Below, piece after piece: positions 22,484-33,564 of a DNA stretch of 64,000 nucleotides. Position 1 is the first letter of the stretch, and each line of letters starts with the position of its first letter. The notes under the pieces are model-generated. The model saw nothing but the letters and a program-made list of their open reading frames with translations, made no database searches and was not told where the DNA came from. Where the stretch lies: assembly GCA_014218235.1 (NCBI GenBank), contig CM024760.1:71922961-71986960 (forward strand), written 5' to 3'. The stretch comes from Colocasia esculenta (Eukaryota > Streptophyta > Magnoliopsida > Alismatales > Araceae). A program made the position numbers and the translations under genes.

Positions 22484-24733
22484 TGCTGCCTAGCTAGCTG
22501 CCCAGAGGGGGGGTGAATGGGATACTTAAAAAATATTAAGTACTTGAAAACCTGATTACCAAAACAGTCACACAAACACACTTCGATGGTCGTTAGAGTT
22601 AGTGAGGATAAAACAACAGATACACAATAGCCAATCACACAACACAAGAAATTATCCTGGTTCGGACCTTCTTTCCTTAGGAGTCCTACGTCCAGTCTCT
22701 AAGCAATTTCTCAGCATTTCACTACCATGGGTACTGTCCCCCTTATGGACCCTTACACCCAGCCGTAGCTAGTCTTCCTTCAACCTGAAGGGAATTACAA
22801 CCCCCTGGATACCACACCAGGTCCTCCTTCACCACGAAGGGAAACACACCCTGGATCCCACCAGGTCTTCCTTCTTACAGAAGGGAACAACAACACCCTG
22901 GATCCTCCACCAGGTCTTCCTTCACAACTGATGGGAACAACACCCCGGATACCACCAGGTCTTCCTTCACAACCGAAGGGAACAGCACCCTGGATACCAC
23001 CAGGTCTTCCTTCACAACCGAAGGGAAACAACACAAAGAGAATGGAATGAGATCAAGCCCCTAGATCAAGCTTTAAGTAGCCAAGATCTGAAGCCACTAG
23101 CACTGAGAGCAAGGATCTAAACAAGGCACACTCTCAGAACTACATGAGCTCTCTTAGAAAATCTATTACAGCACAGAGAGCGAAGAGCTAAAGGTGATGA
23201 GGAATGAGATTCTTGGATCTGGACTTCTTGCAGAAGAATTTGAATGTTTGAACACAAGATGCTTGTTCTCTACTTCGTTGGTTGTCCCTTCTTCACTTCT
23301 GTCTTTGAGTTTATATCTCCCTTTTGAAATACAGTTGTTGAAGTATCCGTTGTCTCTTGGATTGATAGACGTTAGACTGTTTGTCATTTGGAAGCTTCAA
23401 CTATCTTTTATCCATTTGAGCACGCAAAGAGATAGGGTCTTCTGACATCTATAGGTCCAACGTTGTATGATAGAAAGTCTTCAGGACCCTGCACACATTA
23501 AATGCAAGAACAGTAGACAACTTAAGCTGTCTCTTGTTGTCAGTATATGTTGATGTGAGTATTCATTAGAATAGAAATCCCAGATAGCTTGTTATTAAGG
23601 ATGTATACAGAGTAAGCACAATAATGGACGATATTGTCTGCATGCATGCAGAGATACGTTCAGAACTCATAAATGCAGGAGTGACAGATAGATATATGCG
23701 TGACTTTGACTAGTCAACGCTTTAGGACATAAGATAAAAGACAAGTCGATATAAACTGTAGAGTCGTTGTCTATATGACTTATGAATCGTTATGAATACT
23801 AACAAGTCATTATAGAGGGCAAATTGTTAAAGCAAGTTTATGTGTTCAACAGGGAAATCGTTATGAACACTTATCAAGTCGTTGTGAGCTCTAAAGAAAT
23901 CGTTGCGTAAAGCAAATCGTTATGAGCGCTAACGAAATTGTTGCGTAAAGCAAATCGTTGTGAGCGCTAAAGAAATCGTTGCACAAAGCAAATCGTTACG
24001 GCAAGCAAGTCGTTGTGAGTTCTAAAGAAATCGTTATGATTACTTAAGAAATCGTTACGAGAGCAAGTCGTTGCGAGTTCTAAAGAAATCGCTACGGTAA
24101 CTTACGAAATCGTTACGGCGAGCAAGTCGTTATGCTTTCTAAAGAAATCGTTGCGATGACTTATAGAATCGTTATGACAGGCAAGTCGTTACAAGCTCTA
24201 AAGAAATCGTTACGATGACTTATAAAATTGTTATGACAGGCAAGTCGTTACGAGCTCTAAAGAAATCGTTGCGATAACTTATAGAATCGTTATGACGGGC
24301 AAGTCGTTACGAGCTGTAAAGAAATCGTTACGATGACTTATAGAATCGTTATGGGATCGACTTGTTTGAAACAATATGACTTTTCAGTCTTACAAGGAAA
24401 TCGTTACAATGACTTATAGAATCGTTATGCAATCACTTTATCAAATCGTTATGGTATCGATTTCTTTGCATTCATATAGACACTTAGCGAATCTTTATGA
24501 ATGTAAGGAAATCGTTATAGTTACACAGAAATCGTTATGCGCTTAGACAAAAAATAATGCTATGAACTTACTTTGCTGTAGTATAAGAAATACTAAGCCA
24601 TTTGTCTTGTTTTTCTTTGTTCTTGCTCCTGTGCTTAATTCTCATGAAAAATATGTTAATAGACTTTGAACTTGTTTTGTTAATCACCAAAATAAATATG
24701 TAATTGATTTACATGGGAGCAGACTGATCATCA
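22484..24733 (-). repeat. Copia LTR C (5' LTR of copy 2)
   Basis: A complete 2,250-bp LTR, TGATGATCAG...CAGCA on the minus strand. It has the same sub-repeats as LTR B: the 45-bp array at about 22770-23028, the TATA candidate at 23310-23315, and the AATCGTTAYG array at about 23775-24540 with three 59-bp units. Its outer edge at 24733 abuts coding sequence of a diverged relative, not a polypurine tract. Confidence 0.94.
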
Positions 24734-27700
24734 CTTTGTACCTTTCCACCCAAATTTGAAGAGGATCATTTACAAGGTGGAGGGAATTCATATCCAAAAA
24801 GGTTGCATCTGAGATTGGAGGGCGGCCTTCTCTGGCTAAGGTTACATTGGTATCCGACAATTACTGAGCAGATAAGGGATAGAACTTGGCCCACCCTATA
24901 GGTGTCAGTCTTTCATATTCTGACAAGGCAGGGGCTAGAATCTCAGCACGGATGTGGCCTAGGTGGTACTCCCTAAAGATAAATCTGGGGAAAGCTACCA
25001 CACTGCCCTTCTGAACTTTGATTCTGCCCATCACTCGCGCAAAACGATCAAAGATAACTGAGCCTAATGGTGTATCCATGAGCAAAGAGTGAAGGGGAGG
25101 AAGATATGTAGCCTCTTGCAGCTGAAGAGTAGCAAAGTCTACTTGAATGGCTGCAAGGTCAAGCTCAGGTCCATGATTTCTGAGGGCTTGCTTGAACTGA
25201 CTGAGCTGGACTTCAGGTAAACGATGAAGATACCTGTAATCATTAAACATCTTGAATTTCCTGATCATCTTGATCTCTTTCTGGATAAAGGGAGCCCAGG
25301 TGTTGTTATGTTGAAGCAGAAACCAATCTGACAAGGTGAGAGACTGATCCCTGGGAGGAAACACTTCAGATCTGGCAGAGAGAAACTTGTTGTAGAGGAC
25401 CTTATTTGAGCGTACCCATTCTTCTTCAGAGAGGGATTGAGCAGAAGAGAAGATTTTGGCCTTGACAACCTTGGTGAGAGATGTGTAGGGTAGGATGGTT
25501 TGAAGATGGTTAGAAAGGTAGATTGAAGAGGGTGGCAAAGACAACCTTGGTAAGGTATTCCCTGTAGAGAGGCCTGTTTTTAGTGACCTCTGAGAGAGAA
25601 AACCACAACGAAGGATACAAAGAATTAAAAGATGAAGAGGTTTTTCTTTCTTAGAGGGAGGACAGGAGGGATCAGAGACATGTACATGCTAGCCAATTTT
25701 GATAACAGAGCCAAGAATGGTGTCCTCAAATTCGTCCTTGATGGGGCTCAGATAGGGACCATCAATTTGAGTTCCTTCTGGAATGATGGTGATGAAGGAG
25801 GGAGGAGGATGAGGATGAAGAAGGGGTGTGGAGGAGAAGAGGGTGAGTGTGATGGTCCAACTGATGAAGAGGGACCAGAGGAGGAGGCTTCATGATGATG
25901 AGGCTGGAGGAACCTCAAAGATAGATGGAGTGGAGGAATATGAGTGGAGGAGGCAGGAGAAAAAGTAGATTGAGAAGGAAATGGTGTTGGAGAGGAAATG
26001 GGTCTGGGTTGAGGCTTTTTGAAGGTCTGGGGAGCAGGAGGTGCTGTAGAAGTTGAGGGTGGTGATGGAGGAACAGGTGTGTGAGAAGAAAAAGAGGGAG
26101 CTGGGGGCTGAGGTGCCAAGACTTCTTCTTCTACCATTGCTTGCACATGATCAGACTCCAATGGCCCTGATACTTTCTCAGCTGGCCCTGGAGGCCCTTC
26201 AACTTGCTCAGCTGGCCCAGATGGCCCTTGCTCATTGACCTCTGCCTCTGCTGCTGCTGCTGGTGGCCCTTATGGCCTGAACACTGGAACTGATGGCCCT
26301 GAGGGCCTGGAAGAATTAGCATCCAAGTTCTGATCTGCAGGAGGTGCAGGAGGAGGAGGAGCTTGAGCTCCAACTGCCTTCAGAAACTCAACTAGCATAG
26401 ACTTCATGCTGCCCATCTCTTTGTTGAACCATTTCATGGCATTTCTTATTTGAGAGATCTCCTTAGCGGTGGATGCTTGGCTCATAAAAATGGAGTTTAC
26501 ATCACTTTGAAGAGAGCACAAGATCTCTCCTTGAGCATCTAATCTTTCAACGACAGGTTTCAAATTAATAACAATTTTCTATCTCACCTGCCTCTCGAAA
26601 GGAGTATCTGCTAAGAGTGGAACTTCGGAAACCACTTCTTTTCCTTTCTGCCTTACCTCTGAAGCTGGAGGCTGCTGATCATCATCTGATTCTGAGGACC
26701 TGGTTGTCTCCCCATCTCTAGGATCATTACCTGGGGGATTGTCATGTTCCTCCCCCTGAGTGCCATCATCCTGGACATCTGGCAAGTCTTCATCAGCAGG
26801 CACACTGCCCATAGGCTCATCACATTTTGCTGCTTCTGCTGGGTTCCTTTAATTGCTCCCCCTCAGTAGGAGCATCTTCTTCCATAATAATGTCTTCAAG
26901 AGCAACTGTTTGCTCCTCCTGAGTGACTTCAGCTGCAACTGATTCTTCAATGTGGCCAGACGCCACAACTTCTTCCTCTAGATTTCCACCAGCCTCTGGA
27001 GTGACGGGGGTGGAATGAATAGAATCCAACACCCCTCTAAGAATAGAGGCAACAATGGAGGTGGGCAAAGGATCTGCTGCACCTACCACTGCTTGTCCTA
27101 CTGATGCTTCTGGAGGTTGCGATTCAACTGCCACTACAGGTGACTCTGCTAGCTCTGCTGTTCCTGCTACTTGAGCTGCCAGTTCAGATGGTCCTGTTGG
27201 CTCAGCTTCTGCTGCTGAAGCTACTGTGGCTGGTTCTGCTAATGCTTCAGGTACTTCTTCCTGAATATCTGGAATATCTCCTATAATGGCCTCTCCTTCT
27301 GCCACAGAGGTCTTAGACCAAATTCCATCAACAATTGAGAACCCACTCTTCCTCAGATTTCTAGACCTAATTGATTGGCCCATCTTCTCAACAACTGCCC
27401 CAGATAAATCAACACCAAAGTGTTTGAAGATCTTGGTAAGAAAATGGGCATAGGGCAAAGAGACATTAAGCTGCTCTTTGTATCCAAATCTGATCACAGG
27501 CAAACCTCATCCTTTCTATCATTACTTCGGCCATGTTGATCTCCTTGTTCTGTATGGCCCAGAACATCATATCGAATCTGCCTTGGTACAAGAGGAGAAT
27601 GTTGCACTTCTAGGAACCAAATCTGACAAACTATGAAATGAAGGAGGCGGTTGAAAGCATTCAACTGATTGATATCTATTTTCCCATCTCTCAGTTTGAA

Positions 27701-28110
27701 CCCTGGTCCTACAATGCCAAGACCTTTAGCTTGGGCGTCCACGGTGTGAACCCCACTGTGACGGTTGTGCTTGCATCAAACAACATCTTCAGAAGATCAT
27801 GATCAATTTTTATGGGGATACCATTGGCTGAAGACGTCACAGACCCATCTGTCTCTGATTTCAAGCAAACATAGAATGCCTTCACGAGGTATGGATAGCT
27901 TACCTTAGAGAAGGTTGAAATAACTGACCACTTCATCCTGCTTATGGCTGCTACAACACTGTGCAACCCGTTCTTCTCAAGAACAACAACATCTACTGCT
28001 TTATTTCCACACAGCTTGGTCTTCACGAACGTGAACCTTTCCTGCTGCTCAGGAGAGAGGAACTCGGCGCTGTAACCACCCAGATTGCTGGAAATGACGG
28101 ATGCGGCCAT
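24734..28110 (-). pseudogene. Extra ORF after pol (aORF) of element 3, C-terminus cut by LTR C
   Basis: It starts MAASVI at 28110 with a gccATGG context, matching the start chosen in copy 1. It keeps the same order: N-terminal globular part, LNVSLPYAHFLTKIFKHFG block (near 27460), Ala/Glu/Pro-rich linker, heptad region (26560-26370), GP-rich repeats (26320-26160), Pro-rich linker, and C-terminal globular part (25544-24861, with RLPEVQLSQFKQ). Frameshifts lie near 27720, 27600 and 27500, and it has several stops. The reading can be followed to a WVERYK segment at 24734, where LTR C begins. About 140 codons present in copies 1-2 are missing. Most residue differences from copies 1-2 are conservative, which suggests past selection on this protein (inference). 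Confidence 0.75.
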
Positions 28111-28504
28111 GGATTCAAGTGAGAAGGTTTTCTGGAGGATTGAGATGGAAGAAGGAGTGAAAGCCCTCAAGAAATTTCGCGGGAAGGAGTGAGAAGCTTC
28201 AAACTTACAGAGAGTCGATGTCGGAATTGTTAGGGCATCGGCTCAGGCAACTAGACGAAAGAGGAAAAAGGTAGAAGATGGGAGATGAAACGTTCCCACA
28301 TTGATCTTGTAATTAAATAAATGCTTTGTGGAAAGTGAGGCGACAAAAGGCGGCAGAAAACGACAGAAGAGTTTGACTATTCAAACCGACATTAATAAAG
28401 AAGCAGCCAGGAAAGATAATTTGAATTTCTTTTGCTTAAATCCATAGAGGGAAAAATGTACTTAATTCTGAAAATTTATATGTCAGTTTTAAACAGAAAT
28501 CTAT
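28111..28504 (-). other. Spacer between pol and aORF, element 3
   Basis: About 390 bp. It shares the position and some short words with the spacers of copies 1-2, but is diverged. I see no gene in it. Confidence 0.55.
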
Positions 28505-30410
28505 TCATAAATTGCACATGCCCAATTCCCTTCTAAGAGATGTAAATCTCTCTTCAGGTAAGGCTTTTGTGAAGATATCTGCTAGCTGACCATTTGTATC
28601 AATAAATGAAATTTCAATATTACCATTTGCTACATGATCACGAATAAAGTGATATCTGACCTCAATATGCTTGGTCCTTGAATGTTGGACTGGATTTTTG
28701 GTGAGATTGATAGCACTGGTGTTGTCACATAATAGTGGAATCGATTTGATATTTAATCTAAAATCTTCAAGTTGTTGCTTTATCCATAGGAGTTGTGTAC
28801 AGCAACTTCCAGCAGCCACGTACTCAGCTTCAGCTGTAGACAGTGCCACTGAATTTTGTTTCTTTGATGACCAGGATATCAAACACCCTGCAAGAAATTG
28901 ACAAACCACTGGTGCTTTTTCTATCTACTTCGCATCCAGCATAGTCAGCATCAGAGTATCTATTAAACTAATTTCACAAGATTTTGGATACCACAGACCT
29001 AAATCATGAGTTCTAGCTAAATATCTAAATTTTTTCACATAGATTAAATGTGATTATCTTGGATCTGCTTGATACCTAGCACACATGCATACACTAAATA
29101 GAATATCGGGTCTACTAGCTGTTAAATAAAGCAATGAACTATCATACCTCTATAGATCTTTTGATCTACTTTCTTACCATCTTGTCACTGTCATTCTTGT
29201 TGATGTACTCATTGTGTGACAATGGCTTGTTGTTATCGAATCCAAATTTCTTCAGAGTTCTTTATGTACTTTGCTTGGCAGATGTGGTGCCATCTTTTCC
29301 TTGCTTGATTTGTAATCCAAGGAAATAATTGAGCTCCCCATGATGCTCATCTCAATTCTCCCTGCATCAACTTTTCAAAGTACTTGTATAAGGATTCATC
29401 AGTAGAACCAAAAATAATATCATCTACATAAATTTGAACTAAGAGTATGTGCTTGACTTTTGAATTTATAAGAAGAGTACTATCTACTTGACCTCTACTA
29501 AAACCATGGTTTAAAATAAAAGAACTAAGCCTTTCATACCAGGCTCTAGGTACTTGTTTTAAACCATATAAAGCCTTATGAAGTTTGAAAACATGATTAG
29601 GAAATTCTGTGTCATCAAAACCCGGGGGTTGTTCCAGATAAACTTCCTCTTTTATAAAACCATTTAAGAATGCAGATTTGACATCCATTTGAAATAGTTT
29701 TAAGTCTAATTCTTATACATATGCTAGTAATATTCTAATAGCCTCAAGTGTAGCCACAGATGCATAGGTTTCATCGAAATCTATGTCTTCCTCTTGGGAA
29801 TAGCCTTGAGCTATCAGTCTGGCCTTGTTTCTTAAGATCACACCAGCCTCATCCAATTTGTTTCTGAACACCTATTTAGTGTCAATAACTGGATGGTCTG
29901 ATGGTCTAGGAACAAGTGACCATACTTGGTTTCTCTTGAACTGATTTAATTCATCTTGTATGGCTAAGATCCAAGATTCATCACTAAGAGCTTCATTGTC
30001 TGTCCTCGGCTCTATTTGAGAAAAAAATGCTAAATAATCACAGGGTATCATGTTACCTCTTGTTCTTACCCCAATAGATGGATCACCAATAATATTCTCA
30101 AGTGGGTGATCTTTCTTGTATCTCCACTCCTTAGGAAGATTTTCATGTGTAATTTCCTTTTGTTGCATGTCTTCCAAAGGTAGATCATCCTGTCCTCTAT
30201 TGATGTATTCTTTATTTTCTTGGACAGTTCATCTGCATCATCATTATCACTATCTTTTGCTTTCTCAGTGAAGGTTAGTTTCATAAAAAAATATATGTAC
30301 GACTGTTCAATTAATAAAGTATGTTTATTAAATACTCTATAGCCTTGGGTTTAGAGGTGTACCCTATGAAGATGCCTTCATCTGATTTGACATCCAACTT
30401 ACCAATGTCC
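28505..30410 (-). pseudogene. pol: Copia pol 3' half of element 3, broken, truncated by the gap
   Basis: It covers the integrase C-terminal linker (30410-29870), reverse transcriptase with YVDDIIFGSTDE (near 29420) and RNase H (28909-28505, with QNSVALSTAEAEYVAAGS and IRDHVANGNIE). The stretch 28920-29350 has many one-base losses relative to copies 1-2, so some breaks may be sequence errors near the gap. Protease, most of integrase and gag are not present in the window. Confidence 0.88.
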
Positions 30411-30510
30411 NNNNNNNNNNNNNNNNNNNNNNNNNNNNNNNNNNNNNNNNNNNNNNNNNNNNNNNNNNNNNNNNNNNNNNNNNNNNNNNNNNNNNNNNNN
30501 NNNNNNNNNN
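30411..30510. other. Assembly gap (100 N)
   Basis: A run of exactly 100 unknown bases, the usual placeholder for a gap of unknown size. It cuts the integrase of element 3. The sequence on its right is unrelated to copia, so order and distance across it are uncertain. Confidence 0.98.
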
Positions 30511-31905
30511 ACATCAGCCGCATGCTAGTGTATGTCCTAATCTTAGGCACATTTGAGAAGGATGAGCCTTCGTCCCCTCATGAGATGATTGTCAAGAGGA
30601 GTTCTCGAGCACAAGTGCCGGTCAGATCCAAAGCGGGGCACTGTTCATTGGAGATGCTACCATTGATGCCCTCATCACCCCTCGCTCAGTTATACTATAG
30701 ATGACTAGACTAAAGAAGAGTTCTCTACAAATGTTGTGCTATCTCACGCTGCTGCCAAGGCTATCATGAAATCAATGATCAAAGGTCAGTCATGGCAACT
30801 TTTGGTTGAAGCTCTCGACCCTATAACCATCACAACTTTACTAGAGTTTCCACTGAATGGGCACGTGGCTGTACTGCCAAGCCTTTCTGAGGCTTGTATT
30901 AAGTTGATTCTACTGCCACGGCAAGAAGTCATGTTGCTGAGAGCATCCAAGACTATTCCCAAAGTCCTCTGTACTATATTTCAGCCCGACCAGGGGTACA
31001 TTGCTATGCTGCCAGGAACACTCAAGGTTTTGCCAAGAGTCCTTTGAAATTTACCTCAGCCTATCAGTCAGTTAGCCGTGCTTGTGCCACCTATCATACT
31101 CCTAGAAGCCTCCCCTCTCTAACTGTCAAGGGAGTCCATTTTCATGACATACTGTCAGATCGAAATGCCAAATCTCAAGCTTTTGGTACAACGCATCAAG
31201 CTCCCATGGATCTGCACTATCCACATGTCAAGGGAAACCCTTTTAGTGAGGAAGCCAATTTATGGCATTGCTTCGTAGGAGTCTATGTAGGTTCGACATA
31301 CAAACCAAAGGGCAAGTACACACATGGCAACTATGACAATTGTTGAGAGATCCATGTGGCTATAGAGAAGAGCGAGGTCGTCTGCTACTTTGGCCCGTTA
31401 TCTGAGGAGACATGTCAAGAAGAAGAAATCACGTCTATATGTAAAAGCAAAGTGGCCGGAACACAAGTGGGCGACTGCCAAGAAGTGGAGGAGGTTGCAA
31501 TCTAGGTTAAAACTCTACAAGAAACATGTTGATCTCAATATCTTCGCAACTTCTGACCTTGATCTTTCAATGCTACTCATTCTGGTCAATCTTGTTTCAA
31601 GAGGAGGTGCTAGATCTCACAATCCTGGGTTGTTGCCGTATACTCCCCCTTCAGTCTTTTCTGGGTCTTTGGACCCTCATTTACCTCATCCACGCAAGCC
31701 GCCTGATTGTAGGTCGGGTCCACATCCTCCAGGGATGCCTGATCTTGGACTCGATTCCCCTCCTTCCACTTCCCCTTCTGATCCTCCAGATCCTGCACCC
31801 TCTATTCTGAAGTTCCTTCCTCTAACCCCTCATGATCTCGAGTTTGACCCAATTCCTCCTACACTACCTACTCAGGGTCTTGACCCTTTCTCTTACTATT
31901 TCTGA
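30511..31905 (+). other. Unassigned segment with fragmentary open frames
   Basis: Open frames of about 100, 100 and 170 codons (30736-31047, 31044-31346, 31390-31905) follow one another in shifting frames on the plus strand. This looks like one decayed coding region. The last one ends in a Pro/Ser/Asp-rich stretch (31610-31905) after a basic KKKKSRLYVKAKWP segment. I recognise no conserved domain. A gag or transposase remnant is possible. I do not call a gene. Confidence 0.35.
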
Positions 31906-33564
31906 AATTTCAGTCATTACTAACACTTTCTTCACTTCCTTATAAATCATTTCTTGTTTAAGGGTTCTTAGCCCACACTTTGAAGTAGAGTCTTGTCTCC
32001 CTCTTGCTTTGTGTTTAGTTGACTCAATTTTTGTCACCACTTTTCATTTTCTCCTGCAAGGGAGCCATCAACTAAAGTCAAAGTTCAAAGACTAAGGCAG
32101 ACCATTCTTTCATTATAAAGAGGTCTCATTGTGCACCAAATAACCATGCAAATATTTGTTTGAACACAAAGAAAACATCAAAGAGAGTCATCTCAGTTCA
32201 GAACAAGAGTGGTCAAGTTAGTCTTAGGTTTATTTTGCTTCCGCAGTACTCAGGCTAGAGATTACTCCATGCTAGGAGTCCGACATTTTTTCCCCTGTTG
32301 TTAAAAGTTACTCTAAGCAAGGATCACATCATCACACACTCACATGTCAACCTTAGTCGGTTCCTCTAGCAAACACTGTTGCTACTTAGGCCATACCTAG
32401 GAGGTGCAAAAGTTGTTCTCTTCTTTACTCGGTAGAAGTGTAGGGGCAAAAAAGGGCTATCTGGGTAAGACAACCAAACCTAAGCACATCTCAATGAGAG
32501 GAAATCTAAAATAGGGACAGTCAATAAAGCCTGCAAAAGAAAATTAAAATAAAAAGAGAAGAAGAACAAATGAAGGAAAATTGAGGAATATGGGCATGAC
32601 AAAGAGTGGCAGTACAGTTCCCGTAGGACGGCCTTGAGCCCAGTCATATGCATGCCCCAAGAAAAAACAGACAATAAAAAAAATATGAAATGACTGAAAG
32701 TCTCTACACAAAAGATTGAATCTTTAAGGGGTGAGACATGAAAGGAAGCTAAACCTGATTTGTCATTTAAAATCTGCACTAGACTTATCCCGAAACTTTC
32801 TTCTTCCCTATAAGGCTGGACCATCTCCCGGGTTTCGCCTTTATAGCAGCACGACAAGGTAGGGGCAGCTAACTTCAGGGCGCCATCTTCTCAATGCACA
32901 TATGACCTTAGTGCGGTCTCTAACGAAAGGGGAATGAATGAGGACCCCTGGCCAGTAGTTTGATCTTGCTTTAGTGTTGTAGTAGCAAGGGTGAGTACCT
33001 TCCATCTCACGTGTCTTTTTTAGGAAGGACTAATGTCGGCTTTAGGCATTATTCAAAATCCAAAAAAATAGATATTTAAAAAAAATCCAAAAAATAGATA
33101 TTGTAAAAAAATTAAAAAAGTATATATATTGCCAAAAATCCAAAAAATTCAAATACTTTCAAAACTTAAAAAAAATTAGATGTTTTCAAACTAAAATAAT
33201 AAAAATGAGCAGATCTGATCAACCACTCACAGTGTGGAAGTACTTTGGCTCTCTAGCATTGTTCACTCAAATCTCACAATTCCTTCATTGCTTTTGTCTG
33301 AGTCTTGCTCACATCATCCCTATGATCTGTCTATCCTCCTCAGTCCCACCCATGATTTGAATTTCAAGCTTATTATCCCACCAAGTCCCATACGTATTCT
33401 CCCTCATCTCAATGACTGTCTATGTGTGAACCTATAAGACTCGGCCCTCTTGGGCCCTTGGCCCCATCCTCTTGGTCGTGGCGGACCCCCTGGGTGCGAC
33501 ATTGTCACGCTAGAGGAGCCAGTCGCGACATGCTTTTGGTCACGACAAACCTGGCCATCGCATT
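31906..33564. other. Unassigned non-coding stretch with AT-rich tract
   Basis: No gene is seen. 33050-33215 is almost pure A/T with repeated 'aaaatccaaaaaatagat' words, of a kind common in untranslated parts of plant gypsy elements. 33430-33560 is GC-rich with repeated gtcacg/gtcgcg words. The segment ends at the start of the G1 LTR. The 5 bases before that LTR are gcatt. Confidence 0.5.

Larger units (their letters stand above)
11150..24733 (-). mobile_element. Ty1/copia LTR retrotransposon, copy 2 (LTR B - internal 2 - LTR C)
   Basis: It has the same family and layout as copy 1: 5' LTR C, primer-binding site 22470-22481, gag, pol, spacer, aORF, polypurine tract 13381-13394, 3' LTR B. The encoded proteins align closely with copy 1 along their length but carry independent lesions. 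Several of these are CAG to TAG changes (20243, 19823, 17663, 14425). The internal regions of the two copies are clearly not an assembly duplicate, because they differ at many sites. Confidence 0.93.
24734..30410 (-). mobile_element. Divergent copia element 3, interrupted by LTR C and by the gap
   Basis: It holds the aORF (28110 to 24734) and the 3' part of pol (30410 to 28505) of a relative clearly diverged from copies 1 and 2. Its aORF stops at the LTR C edge in the middle of a conserved block. Its integrase runs into the N gap. No LTR of its own is visible. It is best explained as an older element into which the tandem pair inserted. Confidence 0.85.

Noticed and set aside
11150..24733. 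Copia copy 2 as an assembly duplicate of copy 1
   Set aside because: The copies differ by many substitutions and unique lesions, including in the LTR repeat number.
31390..31905. A host proline-rich protein gene
   Set aside because: It has no recognisable domain, no start context and no promoter, and the neighbouring frames look like decay of a repeat.
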